This document shows, piece after piece, positions 15,812 to 24,310 of a stretch of 32,947 nucleotides of DNA. The translations under genes were made by a program, and so were the position numbers. Position 1 is the stretch's first letter. Each line of letters begins with the position of its first letter. Source of the stretch: Candidatus Sumerlaeota bacterium (GTDB lineage Bacteria > Sumerlaeota > Sumerlaeia > UBA8349); the NCBI GenBank assembly GCA_016931035.1, contig JAFGFN010000097.1, forward strand, positions 1-32,947, read 5' to 3'. Below the pieces are notes generated by a model that was not told where the DNA came from, ran no database searches, and worked only from the letters and a program-made list of their open reading frames with translations.

Positions 15812-16682
15812 CCAATGTGTCCCCGAGGAATTCACGCTGACTGGAGCCTCCAAGAATTTCATCGCAATCACAGCAACCGAAAGCGGCGAGCATATCAGGC
15901 CATTGCATCGCTACTTGGGGATTCGCCTCGTTGTTGAAGGCGGATTTCTTCCAGAAGAGATTGCTCCGACGCCACCGCTCAAGTCCGAGTTTCAAGGCGG
16001 AGCTTGGTATTTGCGCTTCGATCCGACTGCGGAGAACAAGAAAGAACAAATCGTGCTCGGCGCGCTGAAGAGCAAGAGAATTGACATTGTCGCTGCGAAG
16101 GAAGGAATCGGACCGGTCCTTGCCGTTTCTGTGAAAGGAACGAGCAAGGCGTTTCGGAATTTGGTCAATCGAACCGAGGAAGCAATCGGGGATTGTGCGA
16201 ACATACACATCATGTATCCGGGGCTTGTCTACGGGTTTGTCCATTTCCTTCGCGCAACCGGCACAACCGATCTCACACTCAAGCCCAATGACATTCTTTT
16301 GGGGAAAGATGGGGACGTTCTTCCGTCCGTCAGAGACTATGCCCGGATACTTGAGGGACTTGCAGGCAGAATGCTCGTTCGAAACGACTACTCAAGGTAC
16401 GAATCCGTTGCGTTGGCGGTCTTGAAATCGGACGCCGTGGAAGGAGAATTGCCGCTACTGCGCGATTTCCCGGTGCCCGGAAGCCCTCTGTCACTCGATT
16501 CGTTCTTTGCCACCCTGTATCGCGTGTACGACCTTCGTTTCTCCTATACATACACAGATCCAGGTGTGAAACACCTGAAACGCGTTGTGTGGCATCGGGA
16601 CTCGCCGGTCATCTCGTCGCTTTGCGACAAAAACGCCGCCAGAAGCCAGACCGACTATTCGCCTCGCGTCTCCGGCGAATGA
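15804..16682 (+). CDS. Putative type II restriction endonuclease
   Basis: The 292-residue protein has no name I can recognise. Its position, overlapping methyltransferase genes on both sides, suggests it is the cognate nuclease. A plausible PD-(D/E)XK-like core is visible around residues 90-125: KRIDIVAAKEG, then VLAVSVKGTS, giving an Asp followed by a beta-strand with a VSVKG element, as in several restriction enzymes. The strand continues into NLVNRTEEAIGDC. The C-terminal third is Ser/Tyr-rich and unassigned. GC is low like its neighbour. An adenine-specific DNA cleavage role is inferred from context. It could instead be a target-recognition or accessory subunit. Confidence 0.55.
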   Translation: MTDQCVPEEFTLTGASKNFIAITATESGEHIRPLHRYLGIRLVVEGGFLPEEIAPTPPLKSEFQGGAWYLRFDPTAENKKEQIVLGALKSKRIDIVAAKEGIGPVLAVSVKGTSKAFRNLVNRTEEAIGDCANIHIMYPGLVYGFVHFLRATGTTDLTLKPNDILLGKDGDVLPSVRDYARILEGLAGRMLVRNDYSRYESVALAVLKSDAVEGELPLLRDFPVPGSPLSLDSFFATLYRVYDLRFSYTYTDPGVKHLKRVVWHRDSPVISSLCDKNAARSQTDYSPRVSGE

Positions 16683-17116
16683 ACAGAGTTAATCGGAAAC
16701 CGACCGACGCGCAACGCGAGGCAAGCAAGATTTCCAAGGAAGAGTTCGACCGCTGGTTTCAGCAGATTTGGAATGTGACAGGCGCGTCAACCAAGCATCA
16801 TCCGGCACCGTTCCCGCTAGAATTGGCGAACCGTCTTGTGCGGATGTTCTCTTTCACTGGCGATACCGTACTCGACCCGTTCTGCGGGTCCGGCACGACG
16901 ATGGTTGCGGCCCTCAGAACGGGCCGTAACAGTATCGGCGTGGAGATCGACCCGGAATACTGCCGGATGGCCGCGCGGTATCTGAAAGCGGAGAGTGCAG
17001 ATCTCTTCTCCACCGCCAAACTCGTCTTCGAGAAGATGGTCGAGGAGCAAGCGCTCTGCGTCAAGGAAGACCGCGCGCTCTACAAAGTCCGACCGGCAAG
17101 AAGGAGACTGACGTAG
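16679..17116 (+). CDS. C-terminal half of a beta-class DNA methyltransferase (split or truncated)
   Basis: The 145-residue product begins [17 protein letters not shown] and matches only the C-terminal half of PF01555-type DNA methyltransferases: [32 protein letters not shown], then motif [20 protein letters not shown] and [17 protein letters not shown]. The N-terminal half with the (D/S)PPY catalytic motif is absent here and is not found upstream, where the putative nuclease lies. Alone it should not transfer methyl groups. Its ATG overlaps the previous stop (ATGA at 16679-16682), so it is still translated in line. It may be a decayed second methyltransferase or one part of a split enzyme. 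Confidence 0.7.
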   Translation: MNRVNRKPTDAQREASKISKEEFDRWFQQIWNVTGASTKHHPAPFPLELANRLVRMFSFTGDTVLDPFCGSGTTMVAALRTGRNSIGVEIDPEYCRMAARYLKAESADLFSTAKLVFEKMVEEQALCVKEDRALYKVRPARRRLT

Positions 17117-17127
17117 TCCAATGTGGA

Positions 17128-17283
17128 ATGCTCACTCCGGCGGAGTGGGTTCTCTCTTTGCGCGACCAGTGTCTTTGCGCGGACGTCCCGTTCTTCTTCA
17201 AGCAATGGGGTGGCGTCAACAAGAAGAAGCGCGGACGCGTCCTTGAGGGAAAGACCTGGAGTCAAGTCCCCGTTGTTCCCTAG
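17128..17283 (+). pseudogene. C-terminal remnant of a DUF5131 (phage Gp37/Gp68-like) gene
   Basis: A 51-codon frame reads [37 protein letters not shown] and ends at TAG. It matches the conserved C-terminal end of DUF5131 proteins, where WVRSIRDQC...FFFKQWGG...GRTWDE is characteristic. The rest of the gene (about 200 residues) is missing: upstream sequence in this frame belongs to the methyltransferase gene in another frame. So only a tail remains. DUF5131 genes are common on phages and mobile DNA, which fits the acquired character of the island. The family match is from memory. Confidence 0.6.
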
Positions 17284-17369
17284 TCGGTGTTCCACGCGAG
17301 AGTTCTTGACCAAGAGAATCCTTCTTTTTCTCGGGTGGGTGACGCCCACGGGCGGTAAGGAGCAATCTC

Positions 17370-17825
17370 ATGATTCTGACACGAAAGAGAGTCTCGGCGG
17401 CGATTCTCGGGGGCATCGCGGTCCTGGTCCTCGTCCTCTTGATTCTCGCCGTGGCCTTCTGGTCGCAACGACTCGATGCCGAGGCGGGCATGGTGCGCTA
17501 TCGGTCGTTCCGGCTCTCGGGCGGCACCCATTTCATCGACGCCGCAAGAGACATGATCTACGATTTGGGTTGGGAGCACCGTTCCGAGGAGGGAACGAGG
17601 CACGGAGTGAGGCTGACCGCCATCGACGGAAATGGGAAGCGGATCGAATTCGATTTCCGGTTAGGTCTGTTCAGACGATCGGTACTCGTGGTCCCGGAAG
17701 ACGGTTCTCAGTATACTCGGTCTCAGATCGCGACCGAGCTCGCGCGGCGAATGGGCGTCGCCGTGGACGCCGCTCCGCTTCCGGAGCCGGGGAAAGCGGC
17801 CCGAGGCGGCGCGGCGCTTCCCTGA
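17370..17825 (+). CDS. Small membrane-anchored protein of unknown function
   Basis: The 151-residue product begins with a basic start (MILTRKR) and a strong hydrophobic helix (about 9-30: ILGGIAVLVLVLLILAVAF), so it is probably a signal anchor. The remainder (AEAGMVRYRSFRLSGG, DMIYDLGWEHRSEEGTRHG, then FDFRLGLFRRSV) looks like a small periplasmic or extracytoplasmic beta-rich domain. TAAGGAGCA upstream provides a good ribosome binding site. I do not recognise the family. The high GC and the 12-base gap to the next gene suggest it belongs with the native genome rather than the island to its left. Confidence 0.65.
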   Translation: MILTRKRVSAAILGGIAVLVLVLLILAVAFWSQRLDAEAGMVRYRSFRLSGGTHFIDAARDMIYDLGWEHRSEEGTRHGVRLTAIDGNGKRIEFDFRLGLFRRSVLVVPEDGSQYTRSQIATELARRMGVAVDAAPLPEPGKAARGGAALP

Positions 17826-17837
17826 GCGAGGCAGTCG

Positions 17838-18788
17838 ATGGATTCCGGCAAGTCCAAGTCCTTTTCCTTCCCCGGCGGGCGGCGGCACGCGGCGCTGGGC
17901 CCGGCGCTGCGCGAGAGGTTCGGGTGTCGGGTGATGCGCATCCCGCTCGACGCCGGGTTCACCTGCCCGACGCGCGACGGGACTCTGGCGACCGGCGGGT
18001 GCCTCTATTGCGACGCGGGAGGGGCGCGCGCCGCGCGGGTCGATCCGACTCTGCCGATCGGCCAACAGCTGGCGCGCGGCATTTCGAACGCGATCGACAA
18101 ACGTCTCGCCCAGAAGTTCATCGCCTACTTTCAGGCGTTCACCAACACCTACGCCCCAGTGGAAACTCTTCGCAAGACCTACGAAGAAGGCCTGGGCGAT
18201 CCGCGCGTCGTGGCGATGGCCGTCGGCACGCGGCCCGATTGTCTCGATTCTCCCGCGCGCGACCTGCTCCGGGAATTCAACGAACGCACGTTTCTCTGGC
18301 TCGAAGTCGGTCTTCAGTCGGCCAACGACGAGACCCTGCGAACCGTCCGGCGGTGTCATTCGGTCGCTCAGTGGGAAGAGGCCGTCGGGCACCTCCGACG
18401 GCTCGACATCCGTTTCTGCGCGCACGTCATCTTCGGTCTCCCGGGCGATTCGCCCGACGACATGCTGCGCGCGGCCGAGCTCCTGAACGAGACCGGCGCC
18501 TGGGGGGTGAAGATTCACAATCTCTACATCGACCGCGAGTCGCCGATGGCCGAGCTCTACCGCAAGGGAGAGATCGGTCTTCTTTCGCGCGAGGAATACA
18601 TGGATCTGGCGATCGAGTTCCTGGCCCGTCTCTCGCCGTCGATCCTGATTCACCGTCTCGTTGGCGAAGCGCCGCCCGACCGACTCCTGGCGCCTGATTG
18701 GGCGGGCGACAAACAGGGTTTTCTCAAGGATTTGGACAGTCGAATGGCGTCGCTGGACGTATGGCAGGGCCGGAAGTGCGGTTCTTGA
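17838..18788 (+). CDS. TIGR01212/YhcC family radical SAM protein
   Basis: The 316-residue protein has the YhcC hallmark of a widely spaced radical SAM cluster motif, Cys43-X11-Cys55-X2-Cys58 (FTCPTRDG then GGCLYC), followed by QAFTNTYA, LEVGLQSANDETL and HVIFGLPGDS. The family is common in bacteria and its exact reaction is not settled. It closes with HRLVGEAPPDRLLAPDW, also typical. It follows the small membrane protein after 12 bases and ends 24 bases before the stop of the convergent glycosylase gene. The identification is strong; the function is not known to me. Confidence 0.92.
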   Translation: MDSGKSKSFSFPGGRRHAALGPALRERFGCRVMRIPLDAGFTCPTRDGTLATGGCLYCDAGGARAARVDPTLPIGQQLARGISNAIDKRLAQKFIAYFQAFTNTYAPVETLRKTYEEGLGDPRVVAMAVGTRPDCLDSPARDLLREFNERTFLWLEVGLQSANDETLRTVRRCHSVAQWEEAVGHLRRLDIRFCAHVIFGLPGDSPDDMLRAAELLNETGAWGVKIHNLYIDRESPMAELYRKGEIGLLSREEYMDLAIEFLARLSPSILIHRLVGEAPPDRLLAPDWAGDKQGFLKDLDSRMASLDVWQGRKCGS

Positions 18789-18812
18789 CCCAACGTCCTT
18801 CGTGTTTCCAGT

Positions 18813-19418
18813 TTACTCGCACCGAAAGCAACCCGCCATGTGGTCGTCTACGAGACCGCAGGCCTGCATGTGCGAATAGCAGATCACCGGTCCGACGAAG
18901 CGAAAGCCGCGTCGCATCAGATCCTTCGACATGGCGCGCGATTCGGCGCTCTCGGCGGGAATCTCTTTCCACGCGCGGGCGCGCCGCGCGGGACGAAGCG
19001 TCTTGCCGTCCGTGAATCGCCACATGTAGCGGTCGAACGAGCCGAATTCCTCCTGGACTTCGAGGAAACGTCGGGCGTTTGCGATCGACGCCTCGATTTT
19101 GCGACGGTTGCGGATGATCCGCGCATCGGCGAGGAGGCGCCGCACGTCGCGCGCGCCGTAGCGGGCCACCGTCTCGGGATCGAACCCCCGGTAGGCGCGG
19201 CGGTAGTCTTCGCGACGTTTGAGAATCGTGAGCCAGCTCAGGCCCGCCTGGGCCCCTTCGAGGACGAGCATTTCGAAGAGACGCCGGTCGTCGTGGAGCG
19301 GCGTTCCCCATTCCGTGTCGTGATAGGCGACGTAGATCGGATGCACGAGACACCAGCTGCATCGGGGTTTGCCGTCGGCGGGAAGGGCGGGCGTCTTCTT
19401 GTCGGCCGGGTCGGGCAT
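18813..19418 (-). CDS. tag: DNA-3-methyladenine glycosylase I
   Basis: The 201-residue protein aligns throughout with E. coli Tag: CSWC and the HDTEWG segment, then FEMLVLEGAQAGLSWLTIL, RRGFRFVGPVICYSHMQACGLVDDH and a final GCFRC. Cys20 and a nearby His near the N-terminus, with the late His and Cys, are the zinc ligands in this family. It removes 3-methyladenine from alkylated DNA as the first step of base excision repair. The ATG at 19418 is used; longer readings extend into the exporter gene. It sits 8 bases after the exporter stop and so is probably co-transcribed with it. Confidence 0.93.
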   Translation of the reverse strand: MPDPADKKTPALPADGKPRCSWCLVHPIYVAYHDTEWGTPLHDDRRLFEMLVLEGAQAGLSWLTILKRREDYRRAYRGFDPETVARYGARDVRRLLADARIIRNRRKIEASIANARRFLEVQEEFGSFDRYMWRFTDGKTLRPARRARAWKEIPAESAESRAMSKDLMRRGFRFVGPVICYSHMQACGLVDDHMAGCFRCE

Positions 19419-19426
19419 GGCGCGGA

Positions 19427-22042
19427 CTACTCCTCGTCGCGGAAATCGGTCCAGGCGGCGAGTCCCCCCTCTTGTCGAATCTGGAGAATCGCGGGCACGA
19501 CAATCAGGGTGGCCAAGGTGGAAAGCGCGACGGCGATCAGGGCGACCGTCGCCATCTCGCGCAACGCGGCGAACCGGACCTGGGCCAGACTCCCAAAACC
19601 GATTGCGAGAATCAAGACCGAGACCACGTTCGGACGCCCCCCCGCGCGTGCCACCTGGCGCAGGGTGGCATAGCGGCGATCGTACAGGCGCTGGATGAAG
19701 AGGATCGTCTGGTCGACGGCCACGCCGACGACGAGTGGGAAAATCAGCAATGCGTGGAGACTCACGGGATGGTGCAAGAGGCCCAGAAGGCCGAAGGTCC
19801 AGACCGCCGCGCAGACCACCGGCAGCGCCGCCAGCATCGCGTCGGCGAGCCGCCATCGAAAGTGAGGAACGAGGCACACCATCAACGACAGGATCGATAG
19901 AACCACGGCCAGGGCGAGGCTCCGGATCACGGCCCGACTCACGCGTCGATTCTCGATCGCCAAACTCCGGTAGTGGATCGGCCCGTCGCCCAACGCCCGC
20001 GAGACGCGCCGCTGGAACTCCGCGAAGTCGTCGGTCAGAAGGTTCGGATTCTCAGGCGGGGCGTACAATGTCGTCCGGACGCGGTAAACGCCGTCCGAAT
20101 GCGCGATATGAGTGCCGAGCGCGCGAAGGGTTTCGGGGTCCGACGTCGCGTCGCCGACCGTGCGCAAAGGCTCCGACGCCGCGGCGGCCCGGAGTTCTCC
20201 CAAGCGCTTCACAAACGGATCGAACCGGACGGAGTCGAGATGAGCGGACCGTGCCGCGGCCCGAAGACTCGACAGAACCTCCTCGGGGTTGAACCTTCGC
20301 GAGTCGGCCAGGCGGGCGCGAATCGTTTCCTGGATCGCTTGGGAGGGCAGAACGGAACTCAACGAGTCGATGCGCTCGGGGCGGTATCGCCCTTCGAGTT
20401 CGACCAGGTTGGCATAGAGTCGGTCGTTTCGCGCGAGGGCCGATTCCAGGTCGGGCGCTTCGAGAAGAATGGACAGACGGCGGCTCGAGGGGGGCAAGGA
20501 AGGCGAGTCGCCGCCGGCGAGCCTCTGCGCCGACGGCGCGCCGCGCAGATCGAGCCCGATCTCGCGGTTGACGCGCAAGGTGTCGGTAAAGAAGGCCAGA
20601 TAGGCCGTGACGATCAGGGCCAAAGCCAGACACACGCGCGGCGAGACGATGACGGCGGCGCTGAGCGAACGCTGGCCGAAGTCGTAGAGCTCGACGCCTC
20701 GCACTTGGCCTCGCGCGAGACGACTCTTGATCGCCGCCATCGGAGGTAGGACCGACAACGACGCAACGGCCATCGAGAGAATCCCGAGTCCGCCCACCAT
20801 CGCCAGCTCGCGCAGACTGCGATAGCTGGTCAGATACAGAGAGAGAAACACAAGCGCCGTCGCGACGGTCGCCACAAAAACGCCCCGCCCCGCCTCGGAG
20901 TAGGCGGCGCCGAGGGCCGGATAGTAGAGGTTCTCGCGGTACAACTCCTCGACGAACCGATAGTAGATCTGGACGCTGAACTCGACGCCCAGCGCGACGA
21001 GAAGGAAGGGCAGGACGGCCGAAAGAAGGTCGAGCCGAGAGGTAAAGCACGACACCAACCCGTAGGTCCACACCAAGCCGAGAATGGGCGGTGTCCAGAC
21101 AAACAGAATCGACTCGACCTTTCGAAACGCCAGAATCAGAAGCAGGGCGACGCACAACAGCGCGAGGCCGAGAGACCGGACCATATCGGTCCGTGTCCGG
21201 TCGGCCATCCGCGCCGTATCGACGTGCTCGCCCCTGAGCTCGAGTCGCGCGCCCGCGGGCAGAGACTCGCGTCCCTCTCGGACCGCGCCAAACGTCCTTT
21301 CGAGATGGTCGCGGAGCGCGAGGGAGTACGAGATTTCGCTCGCCGACCTCACGGGCTCGACCAGAAAGACAAGAGTCCGATCTCCCTGAACGCCGCCGCC
21401 GAGGGGAGTCCGCCGCATCGTCGAGCGCGCCGTTCGAACCCGCTCTTCGAGGCAATCGAAGAAACCCGTAGGATCGGTCAGGGCGCTCGAGAGGCCGGTC
21501 CCTCGCGCCCGGGGTTCACCCAGCGTTGTCCCGACCCGTCGTCGCGCCAACGCCAGCGCTCGGGCCGCCCCGTCGCGACTCGCCAGGGTCTCGAGTTCGT
21601 TCAGATCTCCCGGACGGAGCGCGCGCAGCATCTCTCCCATGGAGACATCTGTCGGAACGGACGGCATTGGGCCGATACGCCTGATCGACCCGACGAGGCC
21701 GGGCGCGGGCCATACTCGGACGAGCGTCTCGACGGCGCGATTCGTTTGCGCAAGATCGAGGGGTGCGTCGAACCGCACGATGGCGACCAACGGCTCGTTC
21801 TCCGCGTGGGTGAGGAAAACCGGAGCCCACGCGCGACGCTCCTCTTCGTCGGGAAGAGCGAACGCCCTGAGGTCGGACGAGACTTCCAGACGACGGCCGC
21901 CTCGAACCGCCAGAACGGTGAGCGCCGCGATCGCCATCGCGGCCCAGATCGGATGGCGGTAGAGATGCACCCCAATGGCGCGGAGAATGCGCCTCCGGAT
22001 CGAACGTTCGAGTGCTTTTGGGTAGGGCTCGTGAGAGTTCAA
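19427..22042 (-). CDS. RND/MMPL-family lipid exporter (HpnN-like)
   Basis: The 871-residue protein has the RND plan of two repeats: a first membrane helix (about 28-46), a large periplasmic domain, helices around 290-430, a second periplasmic domain from about 500 to 690, and helices at about 715-860. Size and pattern fit the MMPL branch that exports lipids, including HpnN of hopanoid producers and the exporter of aryl-polyene loci. It probably drives a lipid from the inner towards the outer membrane. It is a candidate partner for the lipid cluster at 253-14048, although it is 5 kb away and on the other strand. The start is a TTG at 22042 without a clear Shine-Dalgarno, so the first residues are uncertain. 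Confidence 0.85.
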   Translation of the reverse strand: MNSHEPYPKALERSIRRRILRAIGVHLYRHPIWAAMAIAALTVLAVRGGRRLEVSSDLRAFALPDEEERRAWAPVFLTHAENEPLVAIVRFDAPLDLAQTNRAVETLVRVWPAPGLVGSIRRIGPMPSVPTDVSMGEMLRALRPGDLNELETLASRDGAARALALARRRVGTTLGEPRARGTGLSSALTDPTGFFDCLEERVRTARSTMRRTPLGGGVQGDRTLVFLVEPVRSASEISYSLALRDHLERTFGAVREGRESLPAGARLELRGEHVDTARMADRTRTDMVRSLGLALLCVALLLILAFRKVESILFVWTPPILGLVWTYGLVSCFTSRLDLLSAVLPFLLVALGVEFSVQIYYRFVEELYRENLYYPALGAAYSEAGRGVFVATVATALVFLSLYLTSYRSLRELAMVGGLGILSMAVASLSVLPPMAAIKSRLARGQVRGVELYDFGQRSLSAAVIVSPRVCLALALIVTAYLAFFTDTLRVNREIGLDLRGAPSAQRLAGGDSPSLPPSSRRLSILLEAPDLESALARNDRLYANLVELEGRYRPERIDSLSSVLPSQAIQETIRARLADSRRFNPEEVLSSLRAAARSAHLDSVRFDPFVKRLGELRAAAASEPLRTVGDATSDPETLRALGTHIAHSDGVYRVRTTLYAPPENPNLLTDDFAEFQRRVSRALGDGPIHYRSLAIENRRVSRAVIRSLALAVVLSILSLMVCLVPHFRWRLADAMLAALPVVCAAVWTFGLLGLLHHPVSLHALLIFPLVVGVAVDQTILFIQRLYDRRYATLRQVARAGGRPNVVSVLILAIGFGSLAQVRFAALREMATVALIAVALSTLATLIVVPAILQIRQEGGLAAWTDFRDEE

Positions 22043-22073
22043 TTCGGGATTCTCGAAAGCGCGGACTCTGAAG

Positions 22074-23897
22074 CTACCGGCGCTTCGGGTCTTTCTCCTC
22101 GACGGTGTCGCCGCCCGAGGGTTGCGCGCGACTCTCTCGCATCAGATCGAGCGCGGGCTCGAAGCGCGCGCGGTTGGCGGGCGTCGATTGGATGAGCGTC
22201 TCGTGGGCCGAAAGGATGATGTCCGACACTTGCCGTTCGTCGATCTGGGGAATCGAGACCGCCGCCATATCCGCTTTGGGAGCGGGTTCCGGGACGATTC
22301 TGAGGCGATCGGCGATTCCCAGCTCGCGAAACTGGAGCATGACCCCGTCGGATACGTTATGGACACAGGCTTTGTCGCCGATCTGGCAGAGGACCCCTAG
22401 CATGGTCGAATCGAGCAACTCGCACTCGGACATGTCGAGGTGAATCGACGGCGCCCCCGTTCTCACGGCCTCGTCGACGATCTGTCGGACGATCGGCGCC
22501 TCCTGCCACGTGGCTTTGCCCGGCAGAGCGATCACGAGTCGGCCCGCGTTCCACCCGCGCGCGATCCGGCTCGGCGCGGGGATCTCGACGACGCCGGGCG
22601 AATCGCAGCCGGCGATCTGGACCGATCCCGGAAGGACTCTTTCCCGAGTCACGGCCGCCCCGCTCGATGCGCCGACAACGACAAAGGTCACGTCGTCTCC
22701 CGACGGGGCCTCTCCCTTGTGGCGCCGCCAGATGCTCTCGATTCTCGAACCGATGTCGCGCGCCGTGCGGCCGTACGACGGCGCGATCGCCCGGGCAACC
22801 GCCAATGCGCCCAGCTCCTCACCCCGGGCGTTGCGCGCCTCGGTCAACCCATCCGAATAAAGGAGCGCGAAATCTCCGGGCTTGAGCGAGATCCGCACGG
22901 TCTCGAACTCCGGCGAGGACACGAGTCCCAAAGCGGGCCCTCCCGCGCTCACGAACCCGCCGCCGGAGGGATCGCTCACCAGGAGCGGCGGCGGATGACC
23001 CGCGCAGGCGCAAACCACGTCGCCCCGAGTCCCGTCGATCGCCATGTACCCCATGGTGACGAGACGCAAAGGATCGAACGCTTCGCGAAGGAGACCTTGG
23101 TTGAGAAAGGAGAGCGCCTTCGCCGGGTTGGAGAAAATCCCGATCCCGTCGCCCCGGCTTTGCTCGGCGTGGATCATCTCGCGGATGATCACGGTGATCA
23201 TCGCCGCGCCCACTCCGTGGCCCGCGACGTCGGCCAGGTAGATCGCCACCCGGTCGCGGCCTAGCGGAATGACGTCGAAGAAGTCGCCTCCCATCCGCTC
23301 GCAGGGACCGAAGAAGCCGAACAGATCGATTCCCCGGATGGAAGGAAAACCTTGGGGCAGGAGCGCCTGCTGAATCCGTTGCGCTTGGAGAAGGTCCGAC
23401 TCGAGGGCCTGTTCCTGTCGGCGCAGGCGCTCGTAGGCTTCGCTCAGCCGAGACAGACTTTTCTGGAGATCGGCGTTGCGGGCTTGGAGATCGGCCATCA
23501 GGCGATCGCGCTCACGCACCAGCCGGCTGCGGGCGCCCGCGCGGTCGACCACCATGTGAAAGCTCGGCGTGTCGGCGATGGGTTTCTCGACGAACTCGAA
23601 AACCCCCTCCTTGATGGCCTCGATCGTGGCGCTCCGCGAGCCGCGGCCGGTCAGAATGATCGAGACGATCTGGGGACGCAGCGCTCGGGCCTTGCGGATC
23701 AGATCGAGACCGCTCATGCCGGGCATGATCAGATCGGTCAAGAGGACGTCGAAGTCTTCTTTCTCGAGAATCTTGAGGGCCTGTTCGCCATCGCCGGCCG
23801 AGGCGTGGGCGAAATCGGCGCGCTGGTTGAGCATGCGGCCAAGTATGTCCAGAATCTGCGCCTCGTCGTCGACCAGAAGGACTCTGAGCGGATTCAT
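22074..23897 (-). CDS. Response regulator - PP2C phosphatase (SpoIIE) - STAS protein
   Basis: The 607-residue protein has a CheY-like receiver (Asp10/Asp11, phospho-acceptor Asp55 in LLTDLIMPG, Thr83 and Lys105), a coiled coil (about 115-165), a SpoIIE-type PP2C phosphatase (MGGDFFDVI, LADVAGHGVGAAM, YSDGLTEAR, GDDVTFVVV) and a STAS-like domain near residues 460-540 with a Ser in CELLDSTMLG. It should act in a partner-switching cascade, dephosphorylating an antagonist when its receiver is phosphorylated. The fused STAS domain may be its own substrate. The ATG at 23897 has GGACGGAGAACC upstream. It is 31 bases upstream of the exporter gene, so they are likely co-transcribed. No histidine kinase is in the window. 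Confidence 0.88.
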   Translation of the reverse strand: MNPLRVLLVDDEAQILDILGRMLNQRADFAHASAGDGEQALKILEKEDFDVLLTDLIMPGMSGLDLIRKARALRPQIVSIILTGRGSRSATIEAIKEGVFEFVEKPIADTPSFHMVVDRAGARSRLVRERDRLMADLQARNADLQKSLSRLSEAYERLRRQEQALESDLLQAQRIQQALLPQGFPSIRGIDLFGFFGPCERMGGDFFDVIPLGRDRVAIYLADVAGHGVGAAMITVIIREMIHAEQSRGDGIGIFSNPAKALSFLNQGLLREAFDPLRLVTMGYMAIDGTRGDVVCACAGHPPPLLVSDPSGGGFVSAGGPALGLVSSPEFETVRISLKPGDFALLYSDGLTEARNARGEELGALAVARAIAPSYGRTARDIGSRIESIWRRHKGEAPSGDDVTFVVVGASSGAAVTRERVLPGSVQIAGCDSPGVVEIPAPSRIARGWNAGRLVIALPGKATWQEAPIVRQIVDEAVRTGAPSIHLDMSECELLDSTMLGVLCQIGDKACVHNVSDGVMLQFRELGIADRLRIVPEPAPKADMAAVSIPQIDERQVSDIILSAHETLIQSTPANRARFEPALDLMRESRAQPSGGDTVEEKDPKRR

Positions 23898-23991
23898 GGT
23901 TCTCCGTCCTTGCCCCGCCAACAAACCCGAGGAATTCCCGTTCTTGTCTTTCCCGCCAACCGCGCGGAAACGCCTTACCCCGAAAGGCCAC

Positions 23992-24021
23992 ACAATACCA
24001 CGGAGTTTCCCACGTATTCAA
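23992..24021 (-). promoter_or_regulatory. Candidate promoter for the minus-strand operon
   Basis: On the minus strand TTGAAT (24016-24021) and TATTGT (23992-23997) are 18 bases apart, a reasonable sigma70-like pair, about 95 bases before the response-regulator start. It lies in the divergent gap with the promoter at 24060-24088. Confidence 0.4.
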
Positions 24022-24059
24022 CCCCGGAGACGGCGCTGGGAACCGCTCCGGGAAAGGGC

Positions 24060-24088
24060 TTGACACCCCCGAAAACGGTCTGTAGTGT
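24060..24088 (+). promoter_or_regulatory. Candidate promoter for the L,D-transpeptidase-hisG run
   Basis: TTGACA at 24060-24065 and TAGTGT at 24083-24088 are 17 bases apart, with the three most conserved -10 bases present. Transcription would begin near 24095 and leave a leader of about 215 bases that contains the hairpins at 24157-24203. Confidence 0.5.
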
Positions 24089-24156
24089 GAAATTCCATGG
24101 TTCGTCAGTCGCGCAGGGCGGCTTTTCGGACCGTGGGGGGGCTCAGCGAAGGTGAT

Positions 24157-24203
24157 GCGGGCTTCCGGCCCGTGGAAAGAGCCCACGAAGGGGCGACTCG
24201 CCC
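24157..24203 (+). repeat. Hairpins in the leader of the L,D-transpeptidase gene
   Basis: GCGGGCTTCCGGCCCG (24157-24172) and GGGCGACTCGCCC (24191-24203) are two neighbouring palindromes resembling parts of the interspersed repeats at 1486-1868. The rest of the 23898-24310 gap shows the two promoters and no gene. Confidence 0.45.
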
Positions 24204-24310
24204 GGTTTTCGCTCTCTCTGGCTTCCCCCCCAAAATCGTAAGCGGTACATCGATGAGCCGTGGCTCCGTGGGTTCTGTCTACCCCGGAACGGCGTGAGGA
24301 TGGATTGTAG

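Noticed and set aside
17123..18697. Plus-strand frame of 524 codons over the small membrane protein and radical SAM genes
   Set aside because: It is out of frame with both; only another frame at 17128-17283 carries a recognisable family tail.
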